This document shows positions 37,789-46,294 of a stretch of 64,000 nucleotides of DNA, one piece after another. The DNA is taken from NCBI GenBank assembly GCA_934462825.1, contig CAKSIP010000001.1, positions 124,001 to 188,000 of the forward strand. Direction: 5' to 3'. Origin of the DNA: an uncultured Eubacteriales bacterium (GTDB taxonomy: Bacteria > Bacillota > Clostridia > Oscillospirales > CAG-272). Within the stretch, counting starts at the first letter, position 1; the number at the start of each line of letters is the position of its first letter. A program made the position numbers and the translations under genes. A model generated the notes under the pieces. That model was not told the origin of the DNA. It searched no databases and was given only the letters and a program-made list of their open reading frames with translations.

Positions 37789-39999
37789 TTACATTCGATA
37801 CCGTAACTCTATCACGATGTTGGAAATCAAGCTAATGATCTTCAAAAGCAATGTTGAGAACAGGGCAGCGATGAACATAATGAACACGACGCCGACGACC
37901 GTACCGATGGTAGTTACAATATTCTTGCCCATGGTGTAGTCGTGTGTTACCATCATACCGATGAAGACGAGCAGGCACATGTACAAAAGTCCGATTGTTT
38001 CAACAAACGAAATCAGGGCTACTTCACTTTCGATAATGAAGTTGGAAAGAATGGTCATCGGAATCACCGTCAACGGCACCGGCAAAAGCGAATAGGACAC
38101 GGCAATGAAGATGTCCTTGAAGCTTCCTTCTCCGTCAAACAAGGTTGTCAGGCACCAGTTGGCAATTGTCCAAAGGAACACGGTGACCAGCACGCTGATG
38201 ATCCACGGGGTGATCGAGGAGGCGGTTTGCTGTGTGTTCAAAAGATAGCCTTCCCCGATGGCCTTATAGAAGTAAGACAAAATGGTTAAGGCAATGAACA
38301 CAATCGACGCTCGCACAGAACCTCGCTTTTCGTGCTTCAAGTCCCAGAATCCGTCAAACGGATGGAACATCACATGGAACACATACAGCAGTTCTTCCTT
38401 AAAGGTTTTCTTGCCTTTTCGCAAGGCGGCTGCGTGGTTCACTTTCTTTGCGTATTTTGTCAAGCGCGTCCACAGCCAGCAAATCAGGAAAATGCCAATG
38501 GGAATCAGAATAATGAAGTTTCCAATCCAATTTTTACGGATCTCTTTGAAAGACAAGGAATAGTTTTTGGTATCATAAGCGGACTTATAATAGTTCAGCG
38601 ATTCCTCGTACTGCTTATTCCGATAGAGCGCTTTACCGATACCAACGTATGCGGCATCGAAGTTGGAGTTACTTTTCAGAATATTGCGCCAGTCGTCAAT
38701 GGCCTTGTCGTACTGACGATTGTTCTGATGCTCCAGGGCTTGGATCAGGGTTTCGCCATAATCGGTTCGGACAAACACAGTGAAGCTCTTACTGTCGCCG
38801 GCATCCAAAAGCAACATTTTATCGCCCTGATACACGACGGCTCGAATGGTTTGCATGTTACCGACCTGATCGCCCTTATCGCCAAAAGCGAAGAGCAGGT
38901 TTCCGTCAAAGTCATAGGTAAACACCTTCTGACGGTTTTCATCAATGATTGTCCAGGTTTTCGCCGGGCCGCAAGCCACGTCGGTCACCTTGGAGGGGCC
39001 TTTATACTTGGCCGTAGCGGAGTTGGAAATCTGAATTTCTCCTGCCGGCGGCCAAAAGCCGTTACGTCTCATGATTTCGTCGCCCGAAGCGTTCAGGAAT
39101 TTAGCGGGAGCGTAATCGCCCGAAGTAGACTTGCTGGTAATAGCGCTCATCTGCTTCGAGGCATCCAGGCTGGATGTCGTAGCATAAATGAAGCCGTCGT
39201 CCGTGATAGCGATGTTGTTGTACTCCGTAGACACGTATGCCTGCGTTTGCTCTCTTTGCTCCTTTGTCTGGAAGCGTCTCATGATAATCTGAATAGCCGA
39301 GATCGCAACCTTCTGCGCGCCGATAAATTTGGTAAACTCGCCCTCAGAGGTCATAACGATGATACCTTGGGTTGTCGATTCCGACACGACGAACAGTCGG
39401 TCATAGCTGTCCACAGCCAGGGCAACCGGCTTATACAGGGAGCCTTCATCAAACAGCTCGCTTTCCGGCTGCTTGATAATGCGAACAAACTGTCCTCTCT
39501 TGTTAAACACCACGATACGGTTTTTATCGGTATCGCAGACGTAAATCAAGCCTTCCACTTTCTCGCCGGAAACGATCTTGTCTTTGGTAATAAACACGCC
39601 GCTGGGCGTTTGGAGAGAGTCTCTCACTCCGTTTTCATTGACAAATTGGGAAATATAGCCGTAGTCGTTTCCGTTGGAAGAAACACCGTTGTTTTTCGGA
39701 TCGTTTCTCACTTTATAATAGCGATCCAAGCAAATCACGCGATTGGCTTTGGAATCTGCGATATATACGTTCAAATCCTCGTCCACTTCCAGGTCACGCG
39801 GGTTCGACAGAGGGGCATCAAGTCCCATGTACTTGTAATCAATGACCGTCGGAAGCGGGCTGTAAACAGCGGGGGAAAAGAGGGGTGTTCCCTTAATGGA
39901 ATAGGTGTAGGTCTGATAAGGCTCGGCTGCGGCGAGCGGCAGAGTTGCCAGCAGAAGAACGGCAAAAGCTGCACAGACGATTTGAATTAGCTTTTTCAT
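37789..39999 (-). CDS. NHL propeller-TPR-Yip1 membrane fusion protein
   Basis: 736 residues; AAAGGAGGAG upstream. Signal peptide (1-25). Residues about 45-430 form an NHL/gluconolactonase-like beta-propeller (NPRDLEVDEDLNVYIADSKANRVI, KPVALAVDSYDRLFVVSES, IAITDDGFIYATTSS). A TPR-like helical pair (about 430-500: QYDKAIDDWRNIL, FDAAYVGIGKALYRNKQYEES) follows, then a TM (about 510-530) and a C-terminal Yip1-type domain with about five TMs (550-735). The propeller and TPR are extracytoplasmic. Such fusions accompany sugar transporters in Clostridia; role unknown, possibly a scaffold for the permeases. Confidence 0.82.
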   Translation of the reverse strand: MKKLIQIVCAAFAVLLLATLPLAAAEPYQTYTYSIKGTPLFSPAVYSPLPTVIDYKYMGLDAPLSNPRDLEVDEDLNVYIADSKANRVICLDRYYKVRNDPKNNGVSSNGNDYGYISQFVNENGVRDSLQTPSGVFITKDKIVSGEKVEGLIYVCDTDKNRIVVFNKRGQFVRIIKQPESELFDEGSLYKPVALAVDSYDRLFVVSESTTQGIIVMTSEGEFTKFIGAQKVAISAIQIIMRRFQTKEQREQTQAYVSTEYNNIAITDDGFIYATTSSLDASKQMSAITSKSTSGDYAPAKFLNASGDEIMRRNGFWPPAGEIQISNSATAKYKGPSKVTDVACGPAKTWTIIDENRQKVFTYDFDGNLLFAFGDKGDQVGNMQTIRAVVYQGDKMLLLDAGDSKSFTVFVRTDYGETLIQALEHQNNRQYDKAIDDWRNILKSNSNFDAAYVGIGKALYRNKQYEESLNYYKSAYDTKNYSLSFKEIRKNWIGNFIILIPIGIFLICWLWTRLTKYAKKVNHAAALRKGKKTFKEELLYVFHVMFHPFDGFWDLKHEKRGSVRASIVFIALTILSYFYKAIGEGYLLNTQQTASSITPWIISVLVTVFLWTIANWCLTTLFDGEGSFKDIFIAVSYSLLPVPLTVIPMTILSNFIIESEVALISFVETIGLLYMCLLVFIGMMVTHDYTMGKNIVTTIGTVVGVVFIMFIAALFSTLLLKIISLISNIVIELRYRM

Positions 40000-40014
40000 A
40001 GTTCTTCTCCTCCT

Positions 40015-40887
40015 TTAATCTTTCATACCGCTGGATCCCATAGTTTCGATAATGTTAGATTGCGAAACTACAAATACGATCAGAGGCACCATCATCATAA
40101 CGATGGAAGAAGCCGCGCCGGCGCCGGAACGCTTGATACCACCGGCCAGAATCTGACCGATTGCATAGTTGAACGATTTGAGCTGCTCGGAATGAATGTA
40201 AACCGAGGAGCCGGAGTTCCAAAGGCCTTGGAACGAGTAAATGATCAGTGTCAGCCATGCCGGTTTTACCATCGGCATTGCAATGACCCAGAAAATCTTC
40301 AGCTCTCTTGCGCCATCCAATCTTGCGCTTTCCAGCACAGCATCCGTAACGTTGGTATCCATAAACTGCTTCATCAGGTAGAGTCCGAGTGTGGTACAGA
40401 ACGCGGGAACGATGATAGCCCAATAGGTATCCACCATCTTAAAGGCACTCATGATGATGAAGTTTGTGGTGGATGTTACCGTTGCGTTAAACATAAGGGA
40501 TGTTTGCACCAGCTTGAACATTCCCTTTCCACCGGGGAATTTGATTTTTGCAAAAGCGTAAGCAGCCAAAGAGGAGAAGAACAGGTTTCCTGTTGTTCCC
40601 ACAATGGAAATGAACACCGTGTTGAATATGTAGCGGGAGAAAGGCACCCACGAGGTATTCATCAACGAGAACAGATCCCTATAGTTTGTCAGCGTTGGCT
40701 TTCTTACAAAAAATCTCGGCGGGAACATAAACAGTTCATCCAACGGCTTGAGCGACTGCATGATCGCGTACAGCATCGGAAGGAACATGAATGCTCCGAG
40801 AATCACCAAAATAAATGTGATACCGGCGTCGCCTCCGCCTGAGCGGTTCAATATGACTCTGTGTTTTCTTGTTCTTAATTTTGCCAT
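40015..40887 (-). CDS. Sugar ABC transporter permease, MalG-like (first pair)
   Basis: 290 residues; AAAGGTGGG before the ATG. Standard MalG length with six TMs and the EAA loop VLESARLDGARELKIFW...MPMVKP. It starts one base after the previous gene ends, so the pair is tightly coupled. A typical CUT1 importer half. Confidence 0.93.
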   Translation of the reverse strand: MAKLRTRKHRVILNRSGGGDAGITFILVILGAFMFLPMLYAIMQSLKPLDELFMFPPRFFVRKPTLTNYRDLFSLMNTSWVPFSRYIFNTVFISIVGTTGNLFFSSLAAYAFAKIKFPGGKGMFKLVQTSLMFNATVTSTTNFIIMSAFKMVDTYWAIIVPAFCTTLGLYLMKQFMDTNVTDAVLESARLDGARELKIFWVIAMPMVKPAWLTLIIYSFQGLWNSGSSVYIHSEQLKSFNYAIGQILAGGIKRSGAGAASSIVMMMVPLIVFVVSQSNIIETMGSSGMKD

Positions 40888-40888
40888 A

Positions 40889-41836
40889 TCACTGTCCCAC
40901 CTTTGTCAATGCTTTCTTGACCAACACGTTGGCTCCGATCATGATCACGAACAGAACCACGGCGATGGCCGATGCGTACCCGACTTCAAAGCGGGTACCG
41001 TAATAGTCGGAAAGGTGATGCATAATGGTATGTGCTTTATACTCCACCGAGGGGTATCCGCAAAGTGCGGTAACCACGTCACCGAAGCCGAAGGATCCGG
41101 TGATTGAAAGGATAGCACCGAACATCAGCTGCGGCCTCATGCTCGGAAGCGTTACATACCAAAGCTCCTGCCAGCGGTTTTTGATTCCGTCCACCGCTGC
41201 CGCTTCGTAGAGGGAACGGTCAATTCCCTGCAAGCCTGCGATGAAGGAAAGGAATGCTGTACCGAGCGACATCCAAAGAGCCACCACGATACAAAGCGGC
41301 ATAACGTAATCGGCATCCTGGAAGAACAGAATTTCCTCACTGATAAAGCCCAATTTCAAAAGCCAGGCGTTTACCCATCCGTATGCGTCACCGGAGAACA
41401 TGGTTCCCCAGATCGTATAGATCTGTCCGGAAATGGACGGAGCATAGAAGATCAGCGTTACCACGGCACGAACGCGCGGGGAAAGCTCGTTGATAAACCA
41501 TGCAACCAGGAAAGACATAATGTAGGAGGTCGGACCGACGATGGCGGCGAAAATGAAAGTGTTCTGAACGGCGATCATGAAAATGTCGTCATCAAGGAAC
41601 AATCTCGTATAATTTTCAAACCAAATCCAGTTCGGCCACTGAAGCAAGTTAAAGTCAGTAAAGCTGATCACGATAGAAAGCACGACGGGCAACACAGTGA
41701 ATATCGTAAACAGGATCATGAAGGGGGCAACCATGAAATAGCCCACACGGTTGCGCTTCATTTCCTTCCATGTCCACTGCAGCATCGTCATATCCTTGCG
41801 CGAAACCGCTTTTTTTGCTGCCGTATTCTGTGACAT
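40889..41836 (-). CDS. Sugar ABC transporter permease, MalF/LplB-like (first pair)
   Basis: 315 residues; AAGGAGA before the ATG. N-terminal cytoplasmic tail, VGYFMVAPFMILFTIFTVLPV as first TM, and an EAA loop SLYEAAAVDGIKNRWQELW...LPSMRP. It follows the binding-protein gene directly and pairs with 40015-40887. Confidence 0.93.
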   Translation of the reverse strand: MSQNTAAKKAVSRKDMTMLQWTWKEMKRNRVGYFMVAPFMILFTIFTVLPVVLSIVISFTDFNLLQWPNWIWFENYTRLFLDDDIFMIAVQNTFIFAAIVGPTSYIMSFLVAWFINELSPRVRAVVTLIFYAPSISGQIYTIWGTMFSGDAYGWVNAWLLKLGFISEEILFFQDADYVMPLCIVVALWMSLGTAFLSFIAGLQGIDRSLYEAAAVDGIKNRWQELWYVTLPSMRPQLMFGAILSITGSFGFGDVVTALCGYPSVEYKAHTIMHHLSDYYGTRFEVGYASAIAVVLFVIMIGANVLVKKALTKVGQ

Positions 41837-41874
41837 TGTTTTTCTCCTTAATTCGTTTTGGTTTGGAATCTTCC

Positions 41875-44800
41875 TTAATAATAAATATTGTAGGAAATCA
41901 TAGCATTGATCGCATCGGTCAATTTACCGATGATGGTCTGATATTTGGCGGCATCGGTATTCTGCAACGCCGTAGTTGCATTTTTGATGCGATCCAAATA
42001 TTCCGTTTCCACGCCTGACTTGATGCCGGCGGGAGCATCCGCGATCACCTGCAAGGCTTCCGTCACAGCGGCGTTGGAATCGCCGGTGGCTTCCAGAAGC
42101 TCCTGCGCCTCACGCAATCTCTTGGCGGCCAGCGTTGTATCGCTGCCCTCCAGCACTTCGAGGCCAAATTCTTTACGTTTTCTTGTGATTTCCTTATTGA
42201 TCGTATCAATGTAACTCAGCAGCTCATTGGAAGGATCCGCCATGTCGTTATAGGCAGCGAGGAAAGCAAAGCTTGTATAACGGGAAACGATGTAAGCGCC
42301 GGGATAGTTCGGAACGGAAGCAAGGTTGGCAAACTGCTTTTTAATTTCAGTCAGCTCGCTCTGCGTCCATGTTAAGCTGTCAAACGCTTTCATATTGGCG
42401 GTCGGATGCTTAGCGGAATCTCCGAGAATGGCAATCATTTCGTTGGAGTACTTCGCCTGGCAATCGGCGCCGGTCTGCCATTTCATAAATTCCCACGCTT
42501 CCTTGGCCATGTCGGTGCCTGCGATCATACATACAGCCGAGCAAGAGGAAACCGAAGCGTTGTTGATGTTGCCGTTTTCATCCTGAATACCGGGCAACGG
42601 GAAGAACTGCCACAAACCGCGAATTTCCGTTGCGAAAACCACGAGCGTATTGTAGGTTCCCGTATAAGAACCGATACCGATCGGCATTTCACCGGTTCTG
42701 AAACGGTTGGAGAAGTTGTAGCTGTAGGGGAAGGAATACATGGTGTACATATCGCACATCATGGTGAAGGCTTCAAGGCCCACATTGGAATCCAAATTGA
42801 TCCGCATGCCGTCATCGGCAAAGAGGGTTCCGCCCATTTGGTAGAGGTACACGTTGGCGTCGGCGCTCAAGCCGATTTCCATGTTATTGGCCTGCAATTT
42901 CGGAAGGGCCTCCAAAACGTCATCCCATGTTTTGGGAATTTCAATATTCAGGTTAGCCAAAATGTCGGTACGAACGAACATCATCGGGAAGTCTTGCGTT
43001 TCGGGCAAGCCGTAATAATGTCTTTGTCCCTGTGCGTCCTCGATACCGAGAACCAGCATGGCGGCATCGTTGAACTCGCGCGTAGCAGGATTCAACGCAA
43101 TGTCGTAAAAGTCATCGTGTCCTTCGATGCTGTCCAAAGCGCCGCGAATCGCATAGTTGATAATATCACCTTGACCGATACCGATATAAACATCGGGGCC
43201 TCGCTTTGCCAGGATGGAAGGCAGCAGAGTGCCGCCTGCAACCAGCTTAAGGTCTACGGTGATGCCGGTAGAGGGGGTAAAGTAGTTGTTGATAAGGTTT
43301 CGGATTACCTGCGATTGGTCACGACCGTAGGCCAGCCAAACCTCCAGGGATTTTTCAGAAGCTGCGCTGTCAGCGACTGCGCCCATGTGGTTGTAGTCAC
43401 GGAAGAAGCTCTGAATAAAGCTGGACACCTCATGCACGAAGGACTGCCAGAAGCTTGCATTGGCTTTCGGAAGCTGCTCCTGCGCACCCTGAATCACAAG
43501 ATAGTCAAGCTGAAGCGGCTGTGTTTTTGCATCGCTCACCCACGTACCGAGAGTACCGATATAACTCTTCAAGCGGTCAAGGTTTCTCGCCACATTGTCC
43601 TCGCTGGTACCCATTTCGTTGAGCAGCCAGGCCACTTTATCCAGCGTGGCGGCGTTGGAGCTTTTCTCGCCGGTCAGCGTGGTCAGCTCCTTGGAAATCT
43701 TGTAAAGGTTGCGGGACTGCACGATCATCTGAATCATGGTTTCGGGCATAACGCGATAGAAACCATAGTCACGATAAGCGTCAGGGGATGTACCGGTCAG
43801 CTTAATAATATTAAGGTAGGCATTGTTGATTTTGCTCAAGGAATCCTGCACACGGCTGACGATGTCACCCATATCGCCCAGCGTAACTTCCATTTCAATG
43901 GTGTAGGTCACGCCTTCCTTGAAATAGAACTCCAAATCGTGCCGCGTTCCATCGTCATCCATGTAGAAGAAGCGGTCGGTCTGCCATTTATCATCATAGC
44001 CGAAGCGAATCTGCGTAGCCTCTGCGAAAGGCAGTCCGTTATAATAACCGACTTCGCCCTCAGAAACGCCTTCCCCGCTGTAAATATACAGCGCACGCGA
44101 CGAATAGATGCCATCCAACACGTTCTGACGGAAGCGTGCTGCGATTTCATAGAGTCCGCTGTTGTTCACGGTGAACTCATACCGGATCCATTGTCCTGCC
44201 ACAGCCCACTTTTCGCCGCCGATGGTATTCAGCAGCTGAACCTTGGTGCTGCAGGGCTGCGTCAAAGCGGAAGAACGATCCTCTACCGGGTAAATGGTCT
44301 GCGAGGAAGTAGCCGCAGGTGTTTCCGCCTGAATGATAACCGTATCGGTTCCCTTGGAAAGTCCCTCATAGTTCTTGCGAACTTCCTCATAGGAAGCATT
44401 TTCTCTGGGAGCGCAAAGCGTAATGGACTTGATGACAACCGGTTCGCTCACAGCATCCAGCGTAAGCATCACTTCGCCGGAAGGCATTGCAAATTCAAAC
44501 GGCGTGCTGTTAAAGCCGTCGGAATCCCGGAAGGTATAGGTGCGCCATTCGGGCGATTGCGTCATGTTGGGACGAAGCTCGTTGCCGTAGGCGTCCTTTT
44601 TGAAGTATCTTTCCATACCGTCTTCCGTAGTGTACTTTTCCGTCACGGAGCTTTTGTACACCTTGGTCATGGTGAGGTATCTTGCCTCTGTGAAAAGCAC
44701 CTCATTGTTAATCTTAAAAATCCGCTGGATCGCCGTGTTTTTGGCTTCCACAGGATAATATTCAATCTGAATGGTGTATCTGGCGGATGTCGGAACCTGA

Positions 44801-45180
44801 ACCTTCCACGAAACCGAGCCGGATTCGGGCAGGTACAAGCCTTTTTGTCCGTCATATTCCCGGACTTCCACGCCCTCTGCCGTAGTACCGGCCGCATCGT
44901 GCTTCAGACAATCCACTACGATGTCACTGGTTGCACGGTCTACCGTCCAGATGGGGTTGTTATTTTCGTCCAGCACGTTGTTGCCGTCTTTATCCTTTTT
45001 GTAATGCTTGCTGCAGTATTCCTCATACGAGATCGTTCCGAGCAGATCCTTCATGGATGCGATCGTAGAATCTGTGACGGAACTGTTGGAACCGGCCGCT
45101 GAGGCGGTCACCGCTCCACCGACAAGCATCGCAAAGGTAAGCAAAAGTGCCGTAGTCCTTTGGAATCTTGTTTTCTTCAT
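41875..45180 (-). CDS. Giant secreted solute-binding protein with N-terminal sandwich domains
   Basis: 1101 residues from the ATG at 45180 (GGAGGG upstream; the longer frame is not used). Signal peptide (1-29) ends in TASAAG with no lipobox Cys, unlike usual Gram-positive binding proteins. Residues about 80-260 and 320-450 look like beta-sandwich carbohydrate-binding modules (SVSWKVQVPTSARYTIQIEY; GQWIRYEFTVNNSGLYEIAA). A helical region precedes a family 1 binding-protein fold (about 610-1010: IRNLINNYFTPSTGITVDL, RGPDVYIGIGQGDIINYA, PKTWDDVLEALPKLQ). The C-terminal helices (1015-1101) are extra. First gene of the operon; likely captures an oligo- or polysaccharide fragment. Confidence 0.85.
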   Translation of the reverse strand: MKKTRFQRTTALLLTFAMLVGGAVTASAAGSNSSVTDSTIASMKDLLGTISYEEYCSKHYKKDKDGNNVLDENNNPIWTVDRATSDIVVDCLKHDAAGTTAEGVEVREYDGQKGLYLPESGSVSWKVQVPTSARYTIQIEYYPVEAKNTAIQRIFKINNEVLFTEARYLTMTKVYKSSVTEKYTTEDGMERYFKKDAYGNELRPNMTQSPEWRTYTFRDSDGFNSTPFEFAMPSGEVMLTLDAVSEPVVIKSITLCAPRENASYEEVRKNYEGLSKGTDTVIIQAETPAATSSQTIYPVEDRSSALTQPCSTKVQLLNTIGGEKWAVAGQWIRYEFTVNNSGLYEIAARFRQNVLDGIYSSRALYIYSGEGVSEGEVGYYNGLPFAEATQIRFGYDDKWQTDRFFYMDDDGTRHDLEFYFKEGVTYTIEMEVTLGDMGDIVSRVQDSLSKINNAYLNIIKLTGTSPDAYRDYGFYRVMPETMIQMIVQSRNLYKISKELTTLTGEKSSNAATLDKVAWLLNEMGTSEDNVARNLDRLKSYIGTLGTWVSDAKTQPLQLDYLVIQGAQEQLPKANASFWQSFVHEVSSFIQSFFRDYNHMGAVADSAASEKSLEVWLAYGRDQSQVIRNLINNYFTPSTGITVDLKLVAGGTLLPSILAKRGPDVYIGIGQGDIINYAIRGALDSIEGHDDFYDIALNPATREFNDAAMLVLGIEDAQGQRHYYGLPETQDFPMMFVRTDILANLNIEIPKTWDDVLEALPKLQANNMEIGLSADANVYLYQMGGTLFADDGMRINLDSNVGLEAFTMMCDMYTMYSFPYSYNFSNRFRTGEMPIGIGSYTGTYNTLVVFATEIRGLWQFFPLPGIQDENGNINNASVSSCSAVCMIAGTDMAKEAWEFMKWQTGADCQAKYSNEMIAILGDSAKHPTANMKAFDSLTWTQSELTEIKKQFANLASVPNYPGAYIVSRYTSFAFLAAYNDMADPSNELLSYIDTINKEITRKRKEFGLEVLEGSDTTLAAKRLREAQELLEATGDSNAAVTEALQVIADAPAGIKSGVETEYLDRIKNATTALQNTDAAKYQTIIGKLTDAINAMISYNIYY

Positions 45181-45406
45181 GAAATTCCCTCCTACATAAT
45201 TTTTTTCATTCCGAGGCATTGCCTTTGTGATTCCTTCCATTCTGTCGCTTGGTCTTTCTGCCTTTTCCGCTTCACGCTTTCATCGTCAAAGAAAAAAGCA
45301 AAAAGCCGACAGCCGGCTGTGTTGTGCACAAGGAACCGCACAATAGCCCCGCTGCGGACGGCCGACGGATGTGATTCTTCACATTTTTCACCTAACGGGC
45401 ACAAAG

Positions 45407-45451
45407 CCCCGTTTCTGCCAAAGATCGTCAAAGCATCTTCGGAAAACGGGG
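45407..45451 (-). promoter_or_regulatory. Hairpin in the transport operon leader
   Basis: CCCCGTTT...AAACGGGG stem in the roughly 320-base leader, with no U-tract. A possible operator or folding element; unassigned. Confidence 0.35.
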
Positions 45452-45505
45452 ATTACACTGTGAGGATCAGCCAATTCCGCTGAATGGACGTTTCAGGATG
45501 ACCTT

Positions 45506-45535
45506 ATCATACCACAAAAACCGCGGGATTGTCAA
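45506..45535 (-). promoter_or_regulatory. Promoter of the transport operon
   Basis: Leftward TTGACA (45530-45535), 18-base spacer, TATGAT (45506-45511) preceded by TGG. Transcription would start near 45499 and the leader is about 320 bases. Confidence 0.75.
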
Positions 45536-46170
45536 GAAAAACAATTGGCCGATTCTTTTATATATAATATAAAACGTGAAAAAAAGGGCGAGGGCGGAGG
45601 ATGGTGTGTTTTCTTGAAAATTTTAAATTCCATTCATTTTTTGCTTTTTGCCGTTTTGGCAATTCTTTTGTGGTAAATATATTTTACCGCAATGGGCGTT
45701 TTGAGCGGATTCCCCCGTCAATAATTCCGTTGTTTTTTTCGTATTTTTTTGCACTCTTTTTTCGGGTTATTCGCATAAGTAAATTGTTTTTACTTGCTTT
45801 TTTCGCTTCCGCATTTTCCCATTTTGACAATCCGGTGATTGTTTTGTGATTTATGCACAAAAAAGCGAGCAAAAATTCTACACCATCCACATACGTTTTT
45901 TCTCGATTTTTTCACCGCAAAAATTCATTTTCTCCACATCGCCTGCCAAGTTTGTCTCTCTTTTTGTCATTTATTCCATAATTTATCTTATATACAAAAT
46001 GTTTGCCGCAAATTTGTTTTCCGGCCGTGAGGCCTTCCCTTCTTCTCGGAGTGTTTGTCTTTCAGGCGTGCTTTCGGCCGCCAACCAACACGCCGGCGAT
46101 TGGCGCAGTCCCCTATCCGAGGCCCCGCTCGGCTCAAAGAGCTTGTCCAAGGGGCGTCTGTTTTTCTGCT

Positions 46171-46219
46171 TTTTCACTTTTCACTTTTCACTTTTCACTT
46201 TTCACTTTTCACTTTTCAC
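46171..46219. repeat. Seven tandem copies of a 7-base repeat
   Basis: TTTTCAC repeated seven times without error. It lies outside genes, about 80 bases from the SipL-like gene's stop codon. Confidence 0.95.
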
Positions 46220-46244
46220 TTTTTCCGTCGCTCCCTGCGATATG

Positions 46245-46290
46245 CAAAAGGGGCAACCATCTTCCCGAACGAAGGCGGTCGCCCCCTGCT
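46245..46290 (-). terminator. Terminator of the SipL-like gene
   Basis: GGGGCGACC...GGTTGCCCC on the leftward strand, followed by TTTTG, just after the stop codon. Confidence 0.65.
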
Positions 46291-46294
46291 GTTC

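Larger units (their letters stand above)
45181..46294. other. 1.1-kb AT-rich intergenic region
   Basis: No gene I can support. It holds the leader and promoter of the transport operon on its left, a T-rich stretch around 45600-46030, a 7-base tandem repeat (46171-46219) and the terminator of the SipL-like gene on its right. An 82-codon frame at 45601 is Phe-rich with poor start context. Confidence 0.75.

Noticed and set aside
42406..45102. 898-codon rightward open frame
   Set aside because: Antisense to the solute-binding protein gene; no recognisable domain or start signal.
45601..45849. 82-codon rightward frame rich in Phe
   Set aside because: The GGAGG is directly against the ATG without spacing, the composition is that of AT-rich non-coding DNA, and there is no homology I recognise.
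46171..46219. Possible CRISPR array
   Set aside because: Units of seven bases are contiguous without spacers.
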